Shown here one piece after another: positions 9,773 to 20,580 of a stretch of 64,000 bases of DNA. A program made the translations under genes and the position numbers. Where the stretch lies: contig CM057346.1 of NCBI GenBank assembly GCA_030015575.1, positions 563,028,315 through 563,092,314 of the forward strand, given 5' to 3'. The stretch comes from Agapanthus africanus (Eukaryota > Streptophyta > Magnoliopsida > Asparagales > Amaryllidaceae). The notes beneath the pieces were generated by a model that was given only the letters and a program-made list of their open reading frames with translations, was not told where the DNA came from and did no database searches. Position 1 is the first letter of the stretch; every line of letters begins with the position of its first letter.

Positions 9773-10828
9773 CTAATAGTAGCCCATTCGTTTAATCTTC
9801 AACTTCATCTTCGGGCCCGCTTGGTGAGAACCGCAAAGTCCGTCGTGAACTTCTTGGACGACTCTTTTTGCTTCTTCAGGTCCCAGACATCTCAACCACA
9901 GAGAATCAAATGATGAAGGCGAAAGCAGAGCTCGTTTCATAAGCTGATGTCTTGAGGACGCGTCTTCAGGCGTTTGACGTGATTTGAAGTAGTCTATAAA
10001 GACTTCTCTCCAATCCTCAGCCTTTTCCCGGTCTTGTATTCGCAGGGTCGTCTGCTCAGTCGCTCCCTTTTCCTTAGATGATTCCGGAGATATTTCTGCT
10101 GGGGCGAGTACCCGACGGCTTTGCACCACGATTCTTACATCATCGAGGTTCTCATCAACCAGTTCTTTAGCGAGCTTGGCTAACGCGTCTGCCTTGCTAT
10201 TTTCTGCACGCGGTATGCTTTCCAGCGTGTAGGAGGGGATTTGAGTCAGCAGTGGCTGTACTCTCTCGCCATACTTCACCAGCTCCAGCTTGCATGTTTG
10301 GTAATCGCCGTTTACCTGACTAATGACCAATTGGGAGTCTCCGTATATAAGGAGGTTTTCAATTCCCATGTCGATGGCGATCTCGAGGCCTGCTATCAAA
10401 GCTTCGTATTCAGCTTCATTATTCGTCCTTGGCTCTGTTAAGGAGAAAGCAAAGCGCATTATCCCTCCTTGTGGGGTCACGAAGATAAAGCCTACCCCTG
10501 ATTTGATTATAGGCGTGTTTTGTTTGCGCTTCTTCATGGAGGATGCCCCATCGAAGTAAAGTTCCCACCGGGTACCACTTCCGTCGATCGTGTCAAACGC
10601 ATGTTCATCTGGAAGTTCGCAATTCAAGGGAGAATCGGCCAGTATCAGATGTTCAGCGAGGAAGTCGGCGATGGCTTGGCCTTTCACTGCCTTAAGAGGC
10701 TGATAGGTTATCGGAAACTCCATTAAGAGCAAGGCCCATTTAGCGAGTCGACCCGTCAATATGGCCTTCGACATCAAGTATTTGAGGGTCCACCTTCGAA
10801 ATGTGACGGACTTCATGCGCCAACGCAT
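9773..10828 (-). pseudogene. Second RNase H (archaeal type) and start of integrase, element A
   Basis: After a short connection, a complete RNase H fold is visible: LYFDGASS (first Asp), NNEAEYEALI (Glu), YGDSQLVI (Asp) and KADALAKLA (last Asp). A second RNase H downstream of the usual one is a recognised hallmark of the Tat lineage. The frame then enters the integrase zinc region (VHDGLCGSHQAGPKM) and stops at a TAG (9773-9775) that replaces an expected Trp codon. A frameshift near 10790 separates it from the reverse transcriptase frame. Confidence 0.9.
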
Positions 10829-12086
10829 AGTGCCTGAGTTTCGTTATCGCGAAGATCAGTGCCAGGCAGTGCTTTTTGATAGGAGAATAATTGCTTTCTG
10901 CCCCCAGTAGAACTCGACTCAGATAGTAGAGCACTCTCTCCTTCCCTTGGTCGTTCTCCTGTGCCCACAATGCGCCTAAGGAACCTTCAAGGGCTGTTGT
11001 ATACAGAATGAGAGGTTTTCCCTTGACTGGAGCGGCCAGCACTGGCGGGTTCTGTAGATACTGCTTGATCTCGTCCAGCACGCTTTGGAATTTGTGATCC
11101 CAGACGAACAGGGTTCCCTTCTTCATCAGGTGACTGTAAGAGCGGCACTTGCCTGAGAGATTGGCTATAAATCGCCGAATATACGCGAGCTTCCCTTGGG
11201 GAGACCGCAATTGCTTGAGAGTCCTTGGCGGGGGCATCTCCATAATTGCCTTGATCTTTGACGGATCTATCTCGATACCCCGGTGCCGGACGATGAATCC
11301 TAGGAATTTACCTGAGGACACCCCGAACGCGCATTTGAGAGGGTTCATCTTTAAGTTGTATTGCAGAAGGCGTTGAAATACGATCTTCAGATGTTCGAGA
11401 TGTTCCTCGTATGATTTGCTTTTAACCACGAGGTCGTCGATATAGCATTCAACGATTTCATGTACGAGGTCATCGAAGATCTTCGTCATGGCCCTCTGAT
11501 AGGTGGCACCGGCATTCTTTAGACCGAAAGGCATCACCTTATAGCAGAATATACCCAGAGGGGTCCGGAACGCGGTGTGCTTCTGGTCTTCGGGATGCAT
11601 CTTTATCTGGTTGTATCCTGACGATCCGTCCATGAAGGAGAAAACTTCGTGAGTGGACGTATTGTCTATCATCAGCTCGGTAACCGGTACTGGGAAGTCG
11701 TCCTTCGGGCAAGATTTTTTGAGATCCCGGAAGTCCACGCATATGCGCACCGTCCCATTTTTCTTCATCACCGGGACGATGTTGGCGATCCAGTCAGGGT
11801 ACTGAACTTCTTGGATGAAGCCAGAGTCGATTAGCTTCTTGACCTCGGCGTTGATACTCATCTCAAGCTCGAACCGCATTCTTCTCGGTGCTTGTTTGAT
11901 TGGCTTGGCGTCTGGGGATATTGCCAATTTGTGTACAGCAATCTCTGGATCTAATCCTGGCATCTCGGAATAGTTCCATGCGAAGCAGTCTCTATGTTGC
12001 ACAAGCACGTCTTTTAGCACAGCCACCTTTTCTTCAGATAACAGCTCGCTGACAAATGTCGGTCGCGGGTCACTTGCCGTCCCCAA
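10740..12086 (-). pseudogene. Reverse transcriptase and first RNase H of Tat element A
   Basis: This part copies element RNA into DNA. Residues 1-448 of the open frame include RICVDFRDLKKSCPKDDFP (about 114-132), MPFGLKNAGATYQR (185-198) and the catalytic YIDD at 215-218, then the thumb and the start of RNase H (ALWAQEN, YYLSRVL). The true frame extends upstream of 12086 (DNLRKINLGT), so there is no separate start here. The C-terminus shifts frame near 10790. Sequence style (LKKSCPKD, FGLKNAG) fits Ty3/gypsy Tat elements, and an integrase downstream of RNase H confirms gypsy order. Confidence 0.95.
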
Positions 12087-13321
12087 ATTAATTTTCCTGA
12101 GGTTATCCGCAGTAGTATGTATTCCATCTTCCAGCTCTTTGGCGCCGGTGGAAACTCTGAGATCACCTCGTCGTTGTTGTTTTCAAAGCACCAAGGGAGG
12201 TCATCCACATTCTCAGGCTCCCCTTTCGATAGCATTATCATATGATAAGTACGAGCTTGCTTCCAGGACCGATATGGGTCTGGGTCTATCCTCACTGTAT
12301 GCGCGGCTTTTGGTTCGTGCTTCTGTGGCGGACTTATCCTCCAGCTGCTGGATAGAGCGAATCTGCCTTGCTGATATTGGTCTTCGACCCAGTTCTTGAA
12401 GGTGAAGCAGTCTTCAAGAGAGTGTCCTATTGCTCGGTGATAAGAGCAATAGCCCGAATGAGAGACCTTGTTAGCTTGCTCAGGGTGTTTGGACTCTGGA
12501 AGCGTAATCATCTGATGTTTTATAGCGAGGTCAAGTATCTTCTTTGTCTTGTCTTGAGGGAAAGAGTATGCTCGACTCATCTTCTTCATGAGGGACAAAT
12601 CCGGACTGCCCAATTCCCGATTACGTGACTTTTTGGTCCCGCGTTGTCGTTGTCGAATGCCTTTTCCGCTCTTTGACTTATTTCTGCCTCTGCGTCGGGC
12701 TTTTTGCACAACAGGTTGACAGGGAGGAGCATTTTCATCTTTCGCAGCCTGTTGAAGAAGGCGTTGCGTCCTGGCTTTCTCGTAGATGGCCATTTCGCGA
12801 TTATGGTCGTCCCGAGCTTTTTGACCCGCTTTCCTGATAAGCTTGTCCATTCGTTCTTCAAATGACGGACTCGGCATTTTGATTGCGGGATCTAGTTTTG
12901 GTACGGGGTCGGAGTTTTCTGACAGGGTGTCCTCTTCTTCATCGAAGTTATATATGGCGTAGCTACCATGGACTCGTTCCCGTTTCCCGGATTTCACATA
13001 TCCAAGCCCAAGCATTTCCATTCTCCCAATGGGCAACTTGCGCTGAGTCCCAGGGACATCCCAAATCCTGTTGTAGAACCGAGCTTGTCGAATAGTCTGT
13101 TTTAAGGGTACCCCTTGGCGCTTCAATAGCATTTTTAGTCCGTTCGTGTAATATCTGGGAAAACGGATGGGTTGGAGCCTGTCAAGTGTAGAATTTGCGC
13201 CGTACCAGATTTCTTTCTCCACTCTTGTTTTCGTGGACCGGTAGAATAGGATCGCCTTTTCGCCTAGGAGGGACGTAAAATGTCTGCAGGTCTTGCACAT
13301 TGTAAGCTTCAAGTGCGTCAA
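12014..13321 (-). pseudogene. Linker with a second copy of the gag zinc module, element A
   Basis: This 435-codon open frame lies between protease and reverse transcriptase. Its C-terminal half repeats the end of gag: YSFPQDKTKKILDLAIKHQM then YCSYHRAIGHSLEDCFTFKN and QYQQGRFALSSSWRI, closely parallel to FSFPRDKTKRLFELAVRNRL and YCPYHQTVSHPIEDCFVFKG in gag at 15600-15760. The zinc pattern is C-x2-H-x4-H-x4-C. The N-terminal half is basic (KARRRGRNKSKSGKG). In Ogre-type Tat elements an intron is known in this interval; here it is open coding sequence instead. A frameshift near 12160 leads into reverse transcriptase. Confidence 0.75.
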
Positions 13322-14486
13322 GGTCTTTGTAGTGCTCCCGCGGAATCATGGTAATTTGCAAACTCTGATCATCACCAGGGAATGCTTGTATTGACGGCCG
13401 ACTGGAGAACACAGCATTAACCTCATCTTCCGGGTCGCTTTCGAATATCGATATGGGGGCGGACGGTCCCGGGTTGTTGCGTCGAGACGGCCCAGCGTAA
13501 ACTATCTCTTCTTCTTCTTCGGTATCACTCCCGAAAACAGGAATGGTGGCGGCGGCTTTGTTCTCCGGTTTGCGACACCTCTCTGTATCCTCGAAATCTG
13601 GCAAAAAGTATTTTGCATCTTCGTACTTGCGGACTTCGTTCACGGAGAATGGGTTCAGCTCTCCTGTTACGGTGTACTCGAGACCATCTTTGAAATACTT
13701 CATACACTGATGTTGCGTAGAAGGGATGATGTTGTACTCGTGTAACCAAGGACGACCGAGCAAGGCGTTGTAGCAGGTCTTGGCGTCAATGACGTGAAAC
13801 TTAATATCCGTGACGAGTAGTCCGAAGCGTAATGTTAATATTACAGATCCGAGAGTCCGTGATGACTGAGAATCAAAACCGGAGATGGTAATTTTATCAC
13901 GAGCGAGGTGCTGAACGCTTATGCAGATTTTCTTCAACACCCGAACATTAAGGAGATTGACGGAGGATCCATTATCAACCAGGATTTTGCCTATCTTGAT
14001 ATCATGACAGTATCCAGAGACATATAGGGGACAGTTGTGGTCGCACGTCCCAAGGATAAGGTCTTCATCACCGAAAGTGACATCGGCTGTGTACACTTCT
14101 TCCAGTTCATCCTTCATCCTTTCTTCGGCGAGAAAGGCTTGGAATTGCTCGGGCTCTTGCAGCGCCTTGATTAATGAATCTCTCGCTTCTTTTGATAATA
14201 AGAGGGCGTCGAGAATGCTGAGCTGAGAGGGTAGCTTCCTCAGGTGCGCTAGGATGTTGTAGTCCACCTTACTCTTCTTGGGCTGGTCCTTGGCAATCAG
14301 CTCTTTCATGACTTGGTCATCTAAAGCGATATCCTCAGCGACCTTTTCCTTTCCCTTATCTTTTCTAGTTGTGGGTCCGAGATTCTTTTCTGGAAGCGTG
14401 CGATTACGCAGCTGAATGTTTTCGCAGGCCTCTGGTTCTTCCTCTTTCCCTAAGATGGATTCTTTAAAGAGAGGGCCAAGAGCCAT
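13182..14486 (-). pseudogene. Aspartic protease region of Tat element A
   Basis: The protease cleaves the Gag-Pol polyprotein. The active-site block is KILVDNGSSVNLL, the DNGSS variant typical of this lineage rather than DTG, followed by the flap-to-end block AKTCYNALLGRPWLHEYNII. The N-terminal part is charged (DKGKEKVAEDI). The frame overlaps the next one (12014-13321) by about 140 bases and ends in FYT and a stop, so either a frameshift or decay links the two. Confidence 0.88.
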
Positions 14487-14651
14487 TTCTTCGTCAGAGT
14501 CGCTCCCAAAGGTGAGAACTTGTGATCCTCCGGCGTTGACCGCGCGACAGTTACCGGTAGTTCTTTTGTGCTCCTCGGTCGTACTTCTCTGCTCCCGACG
14601 AGTTTTGCGTTACATCTGTTTAAAATGTTGCCGGTGAGCAACATATCCCTT

Positions 14652-15659
14652 CTACCATCTTTTAAAAGCGTCGCACTCCTCAGTGGGGTGCGAAATCTTC
14701 TGATGATATGAGCAGTAATTAGGATGCATTTCTGCGCTACCGAAAGTGTTTTCTTCCGAGGATGGTAGCTTCATTCCCATTGATATGGCTTTAGCAAACC
14801 TTTTCCTCATCTTGAATCTGTTTTTATTCGCATCGGATGTCTTTTGATTTGGCGGGAGTGCCTCGACTCTTTCGTCTAGTCGCCGGCGTTTGGCTCCTTC
14901 CGATGCGGCCATCTTACACTCCTGATCGGCTTTACTTTTCAGCTGAATCTCATTCAGAAAGGCGTCGATCATCTCGTCTGACAGCCATACAAGTTCCGGC
15001 TCAGGCTCTGCCCCTAGTCTTTCTGTGCAGGGTGCTTCATCATTGTCTAGCGACGAATGAGAGATCACATGGCAACTTGATACGTAATCTTCGGATCCAT
15101 CTGACGAGCTCTCTCCATCATCTTCCTCCTGAAAGACGTGGTTGAGGAACTCTTGGAGTGTGATGGGAGTCCGTGCCTTTTGATTGTACTCTTCCAGCGC
15201 GTCGATCTGTTTCTGTAAGCCTGTGCGCTTGTCGCCAGGCTTCACGGCCTTTTTGGATCTCTTCTTCTTCCTTGAAGATTTTGATGGTTGGGTGTGAGTG
15301 CTTGGGCCATCACCACCAATCTTTGGAGTTGGACGCGACTTCAGCATCCCTTCAATGATCTGGGGTTCCAGCGGGTTCTTCCACCTGATCGCCGGGCATG
15401 TCTGGAGATCATTCAGCATTCTTTTGGTTTTGGCTGAAAGCATGATCTCCCATAAAGCTTCTTCAATAAAAGAACAAGTTGCCCCCGGTGTGTCCGTCTT
15501 CTTAGGAACGTGCGGTTGTGGTGGGTTTACCTTCCACTTCTCGGACAGCGCAAACTTGCCTTGTAGGTACTGATCTTCGATCCATCCTTTAAAGACGAAG
15601 CAATCCTCAATCGGATGGCTTACCGTTTGATGGTAAGGGCAGTAATTGGGGTTATTCAC
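14652..15659 (-). pseudogene. Gag C-terminal part with two zinc modules, element A
   Basis: This is the nucleocapsid-like part that would bind element RNA. A first C-x2-H-x4-H-x4-C module (CPYHQTVSHPIEDC) opens the frame and a second (CSYHQKISHPTEEC) closes it, about 310 residues later. Between them are a Lys/Arg-rich tract (KSSRKKKRSKKAVKPGDKR) and a long acidic stretch (QEEDDGESSSDGSEDY). The second module is cut off by a stop after DAFKRW at 14652. The frame continues, after one interruption near 15665, the capsid frame upstream. Confidence 0.82.
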
Positions 15660-15677
15660 CTCACTGGGTTGCGGCGG

Positions 15678-16631
15678 TCACCTTGGATTCGGCAAGTTGA
15701 TAAGCCTGTTGCGCACAGCCAGCTCGAATAGCCTCTTCGTCTTATCCCGCGGGAATGAGAAAGGGCGCTTCATTTTCTCATTATAATACCGCCGTCTCTC
15801 TTCCAGTTGATCCGCTAGTTTTGGGATACTGGGTTGCTGTTGAGCGTTCGCGACGAAGGTTGCCTTCCCTTTACCTTTGCTGTTCCGAGGTTCCGGTTTC
15901 TGGGGAGACGGTCTGTGACCCATCTGGTCTATCTGGGCCAGCTTGTCGATCAAAGCCTGGAACGTGGTCGGTTTGAAGAACATCATGAACTGTGAAATAG
16001 TTGCATGAGGGTCTAAGGTGCCCACGAACATGCCCACCGCTGGTGCTTCTTCGATGCGATGTTCGCACTTCGACCATAAGTTCCGCCATCGGATTGCATA
16101 TTGGACCCACGTCTCGCCTGACGTCACCCTGGCATTAATCAACGCTGTTATTGGGGTGCGTTCGCTGGCGCTTGCGAATCTTTGTGTAAACAGCAACTCC
16201 ATCTCCGCAAACGTCTTGACAGAGTCGTTCGGGAGTTCAGAATACCATTCGAACGCTGTCTCTGACAGGCTGCCGACGAATTGGCGAAGTAAGAACTTAT
16301 CGTCACCGCCAGTGTTGCCGCAAAGAGCCCTGAACTGGGCCACATGTTGATGGGGATTGCCTGTCCTGTAGTAGACATGGAACTTTGGGATCGTGTAGCC
16401 CGGCGGGTATTTGATCTGATCATACCAGCTCGGATATGGTCGTCCCGTTCTGACAACTTGGCCGGCTGCCTTAGTTGCCTGGTGAACTCGTATCTGCTGG
16501 GCTATGTAGTCATCCAGGGCAGCTTTAGAGATCGTTTCCTCTTTGGCTGTTGAAAGAGCCGGAGGTGGATTTGACGTTTCCCCTCTGTCATCTTCAAGGA
16601 TAATCGGAGGATCTTCAGCAGGAGGATCCTG
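15678..16631 (-). pseudogene. Gag capsid domain (retrotransposon gag family), element A
   Basis: The capsid-forming part of Gag. The family block QFRALCGN...LLRQFVGSLSETAFEWYSEL...FAEMELLFTQRF is clear, followed by WRNLWSKCEH and GMFVGTLDPHATISQFMMF. The reading frame continues unbroken from 16631 through PPGYTIPKFHVY to the stop at 15678. Upstream, a TAG at 16632-16634 replaces the CAG seen in element B, splitting capsid from the N-terminal Gag region. Confidence 0.9.
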
Positions 16632-17132
16632 CTAGATCATCATACCCACCATGTCCTGGAACAGAAGGGCCATTCGTTTTATATTGGTTGCTTGTTCCGC
16701 AGCCTCTTTGTCCTTCTTTTCAAGTATCCTGCGAAGGAATTCAGCGTCGGTTTCTTGCTCCTGGCGTTGCTCCGAGGACGCTTCTGGGCTTTCTTTTGGC
16801 CCAGTAAGTGCGGCCATCGCAGTCATCATTTCTTGGAGCCTCTGCTGCTGCTCCTGAGCTTTTGTCACTGATCGCGTAAGCGGTCTATGACCTGTGGATA
16901 TACGGCTATCCTCTTTCCCGGACGCTATGTAGACGGTATGTACCACAATGCCCCCGGACTTAGGGCGTTCGGGTTCACTGTCTTTGACATTTGCTGCAGG
17001 CGGGGGACTTTCTCCTGCTTTCTGCTCTTGTGGGCAGTTGACGTTGAGGGGGCCGTTGCAGCGGGCACCCAGGTAGTTGTCGTCCTTTGCGATTTGACAG
17101 GACGGTTCTTTTCTTCCTGAACTTTCACCCAC
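16632..17132 (-). pseudogene. Gag middle region (coiled-coil segment), element A
   Basis: This frame carries HTVYIASGKEDSRISTGHRPLT, conserved in B (HTVYMASGKEESRTSTGHRPLT; only the Y to S span is needed to recognise it), then a charged heptad-like segment (EFLRRILEKKDKEAAEQA) that may mediate Gag self-association. It overlaps the preceding N-terminal frame by about 200 bases, so a frameshift lies near 16950-17130. It ends at the TAG at 16632-16634. Confidence 0.7.
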
Positions 17133-18061
17133 TTTTGCCGGTGAGAGTGATTTCGATCGATTACTGAGTCCTGAACCCGTCGCCAGACCTTGTAAATTTT
17201 GGAGGACAGCCGTTGAGGGGGCTGCTCTGGCCTTGTTTCTGTAACATTCTCCGCGGGTGGAGGAGATCTTTTCAGCGCGGCGGTCGGAGAGTTTCTGCGC
17301 ACCTTGTTGAGAAGTTCAAAGCTGTTCCCAGTCGGAACAGCAGCATTGATTTCCACCGTTGGAGCTGGTGGGGTCAGCCCAGAGGGGGAGTTGCCCCGGG
17401 CCTTTCTTACCCGGCGCCAGTGGCGACGTCGAGCGTGTCGAGCTGTTAGGGCTGGTTCGGCGATGGGGATGGTTTTGTCTTGCCCCCTGTCTAGATGAGG
17501 TGCTGCTGGTGCCAGCCTCTTGAAGACAGACGTCTTTTGAGTAGCGGTATCCAATCTGTCAAAGACAGACCTTCGAGCAGGAACGGGAGCCGGAATAGTC
17601 AATCTTGTAAAGACCGACTCTTTGGCAGTAGAAGCCGCCTTGACGACTTCAGGAGCAGAGTTGGCTATCTTCCTTGGGACGGCCACTTCAAGGGTCATGG
17701 GCTTCTTGGCAGGCCCATCGGAGTTCAGGCTCAGTCTGGTGAAGATCGATGCTGCCAGCTTGACCTTGGATGACCCGTTGAGAGGGGCCGTGGTAGTAGT
17801 AAGTCGATCGAAGACCGACTTCTTTGAGGCTTCCTGAGGTAGTGGGACATTAATGTTCACTGGCGGGAGCATGGTCCCGAAGAACAGACCGGTGGTAGCC
17901 TGAGTCACTTGTTCCACAGGCATCATGAACAGGGAAGCAGCCTGCGGTCCATAGGCTACACCTCCAGGTAAGGCGGAGCGTCGGTTGCACTTGCAGTTGG
18001 AGCACTTTGAGCAGGTGCCAGCTATTGATCCTTTTGCTTTCTGCAGCAAGCAAAATGCCAA
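16925..18061 (-). pseudogene. Gag N-terminal region with five S-V-F-x-R-L motifs, element A
   Basis: The open frame has 378 codons. It begins with a Cys-rich patch (CSKCSNCKCNRR, residues 17-28) and then YGPQA and MPVEQVTQATTGLFFGTMLP, which are conserved in B. The motif [S]-[VI]-F-x-R-L occurs at residues 82-87, 105-110, 149-154, 165-170 and 178-183. An Arg-rich stretch (RHARRRHWRRVRKARG) follows, resembling a nuclear or RNA-binding basic tract. The function of this N-terminal extension is not known to me. Confidence 0.75.
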
Positions 18062-18177
18062 ATCTTAGTACCTCGAAACCCAAGGGCAACCATTAGCGAA
18101 CCGCGATTGGTTCGAGAACACGACACACGAAGTGTGGAGTGGAAAGAGGAAAAGGTCCCACCGGGCGTGCCAGAATC
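18062..18177 (-). promoter_or_regulatory. Gag leader and primer-binding site of element A
   Basis: On the minus strand the LTR ends ...AAACA, then GATTC, then TGGCACGCCCGGTGGGAC (complement of 18155-18172). A TGG start just inside an LTR is what a tRNA 3'-CCA primer site looks like. I cannot assign the tRNA by eye. B has the same site with one changed base. The leader from here to gag is only about 100 bases. Confidence 0.7.
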
Positions 18178-18699
18178 TGTTTCCCTCCGAAAGACGGCGC
18201 GACAGACGTCTTACCTGAAATTCGGGGCAGATGCTAATTGGTGCTATCCGTGCACCTCTCCGAAGATGCCAAGTTGATTTATGGCACCGTGTATCGGAGG
18301 TTTAGACGGATGCGGTCGATATAGCAGACTTCGTCAGATTCCCCCTCGCAAGAGGGTTTTTGATTGTGGGGATGCTCTTCCCTGCAGGTGCAAGCCCCTG
18401 CAGTTAATTACGCTACCGCATCGCGGTAACAACTTTCTCCTTCTCCAGATGGTCACTTCGTGTCGTGTGTGTTTGTTTTGTGTTTGGTTGCCCGTGGATT
18501 GTATACGGAGACTAAGTTATGTTGTCGCCCGTAGGGCGTGGACTAGTCCAAATCCGTATCTTTCTTAGATTTGGGTTTGGGGGGTTGAGTTTAAGGATAT
18601 GTTAGCCTCATTTGAGACTAAGATCGACTTAAACGTTTGTTAAGGACACGTTAGTCTAATTTTAGACTAAGATCAACTTAACGGGATCGTTTAGATTCG

Positions 18700-19080
18700 A
18701 CAAGAGAGCAATTGGGCTCTATTGTTTAGTTTAATGACATTGCGGTCGATAGGTAGTTTAAGGACATTACGGTCCAATGTTAGTTTTAAGACGTTGCGGT
18801 CAAGGTTAAGGACATCATAGTCCATGGGTTTAAGGACTCCACAGTCCGGCGTTAGTTTTAAGACATCACGGTCAAGGTTAAGGACGTCATAGTCCGTTGT
18901 TAGTTTTAAGACATCCCGGTCAAGGTTAAGGATATCATAGTCCGTTGTTAGTTTTAAGACATCCCGGTCAAGGTTAAGGACATCATAGTCCGTTGTTAGT
19001 TTTAAGACATCCCGGTCAAGGTTAAGGACATCATAGTCCATGAGTTTAAGGACCCTACAGTCCGTGAAATGTATGGTCGT
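18700..19080. repeat. 48-bp tandem repeats in the LTR of A
   Basis: Units TTAGTTTTAAGACATCCCGGTC plus AAGGTTAAGGACATCATAGTCC repeat with a period near 48, after one 72-bp unit. They are the same family as 5290-5745. Again the period is a multiple of 3, and the minus strand stays open for 116 codons; I do not think it is a gene. Confidence 0.8.
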
Positions 19081-19084
19081 TAGG

Positions 19085-19170
19085 ACCCGTCACCTCTTTG
19101 AAGACGTTGAGGAATTATAATGACAAATATCAAAGGAGTGAAGAGATGTACCCTTGAACCAAGGTAGATT
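19085..19170. other. Conserved block in LTR of A
   Basis: ACCCGTCACCTCTTTGAAGA...GACAAATATCAAAGGAGTG...TACCCTTGAACC is nearly the same at 5730-5815, and a diverged copy is in the LTR of B (24832-24905). Such conservation inside otherwise diverged LTRs suggests a functional element, for example for RNA processing, but that is inference. Confidence 0.5.
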
Positions 19171-19364
19171 AAATGATCTGTAGCCCAATTTGGAACCAAG
19201 ACCAATTAATTATATTATGAGCCCATTGGCTCAGTTAAGTCTGAATTGAGGACTTATGGCCTTTTTGGGCTAAGTCCAATCAAGTTTGGAATATTGGCCC
19301 TCTGTTGGTCCATTTGAAAGGGAGGCTTTGCCTCTGAAAAAAATCAACCAACTTGGCTAAGAGT

Positions 19365-19610
19365 AGTGTTAAACACTAAAGCTCAAAAGTGTTAAACACT
19401 AAAGATAGAATTCTCAAACTAGTGTTAAACACTAAGAGTACAATCAGTGTTAAACACTAGAAATATAGTTCTCGATTTAGTGTCAAACATTAGAAAATAA
19501 CAGTGTTAAACACTGCAAATAGGGTTTTCAAGTTAGTGTTAAACACTAAGAAAATCAGTATTAAACACTGGGAACAAAGATCTCTAATTAGTGTCAAACA
19601 CTAAAGAAAG
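19365..19610. repeat. Array of AGTGTTAAACACT palindromes
   Basis: The 13-base palindrome AGTGT-TAA-ACACT or close variants occur about a dozen times in 250 bases (for example 19365-19377, 19388-19400, 19421-19433), separated by short, mostly unrelated AT-rich spacers. The copies are not a regular tandem repeat: spacing varies while the palindrome is kept. Confidence 0.85.
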
Positions 19611-19940
19611 AGGGGTCACGTGTGGACACGTGAGAGCGCCCAGATTCCCCTTATTTTGCTCTGCAAAAAAAAATATTTAATACTTTTTATATTTTATTTT
19701 GGAGCATCACGTGCTGACATGTGACAGGGATTTGTGTATTTGATTGTTAAAGCTTTTGCCAAGGGGTCACGTGGTGACACGTGAGAGCGCCCAGAGCTTC
19801 TGTTTCTTTTGCTTTTTCTTTCTGTGCTTCAGGGGTCACGTGGAGCACGTGAGGCGTTGCCTTCGAGTTCTTTTCTGTGGATCTTTACAGGGGTCACGTA
19901 GGGGACACGTGACCCTGGTTCTTTGCCTGTTTAAAGATCT
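19611..19940. promoter_or_regulatory. Paired CACGTG (G-box) modules in the LTR of A
   Basis: Five modules of the form GGGGTCACGTG-N3to6-CACGTGA or near-matches are seen around 19614, 19706, 19765, 19832 and 19890. CACGTG is the plant G-box, bound by bZIP and bHLH factors. The paired inverted arrangement also forms a longer imperfect palindrome. Confidence 0.6.
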
Positions 19941-20580
19941 GTTTATCTTTTTTAAGAATTAAATTCTTCATAGGGTTAAACCCTAGCAATAACTTTAAAA
20001 GAATTAAATTCCTATTTTCTTTTGAAGAATTATATTCTTAGATAGGGTTAAACCCTAATTTTCTTTTGTAGGAATTAAATTCCCATATATGTAAAGAATC
20101 AAGTTCTGATATAGGGTAAAACCCTAATTTTATTTTAAGGGGAATTAAATTCCTGTGAGTTTGAAAGAATTAAATTCTCAATTAGGATGAAACCCTAGTT
20201 CTGTCCATCTTGAAGGAATGAAATTCCTATAATTTTTGGAGAATTGAATTCTCACATAGGGTTAAACCCTAATTTTATCTTGGAGGAATTAAATTCCTAT
20301 AACCTGTGAGAATTAAATTCTCAAAACTCAATTCCTCCTCCATGTTTTAGATCTGTATGGCAGGATCTCGACCCGATGAGAATTAAATTCTCAACCTATG
20401 GGGAGATGTGCACTTTGCAGATCTTCAACCAGAGAAAGAACTAAGTTCTTTTTTATTTAGAAGAGTTAAACTCTTAGATTGAGAATTAAATTCTCTTTTT
20501 CAAGGTTTGATCCCCTTTCTTTTCTTACCTAGGGTTTTTCTTTGTAGAGAATTAAATTCTCTTTTCTTTTCTTTCTGAAT
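19941..20580. repeat. GAATTAAATTC / GGGTTAAACCC palindrome array
   Basis: Over 20 short palindromes with a central TTAA or TAA are spread over 640 bases: GAATTAAATTC, GGAATTAAATTCC, AGGGTTAAACCCTA, AAGAACTAAGTTCTT and AGAGTTAAACTCT. In element order this is just downstream of the TATA box, so it would be in the transcribed leader and could fold into many small hairpins. Confidence 0.8.

Noticed and set aside
8786..18061. Endogenous plant pararetrovirus
   Set aside because: An integrase, long LTRs and a tRNA primer site are present and no movement or coat protein is seen, so it is a Ty3/gypsy retrotransposon.
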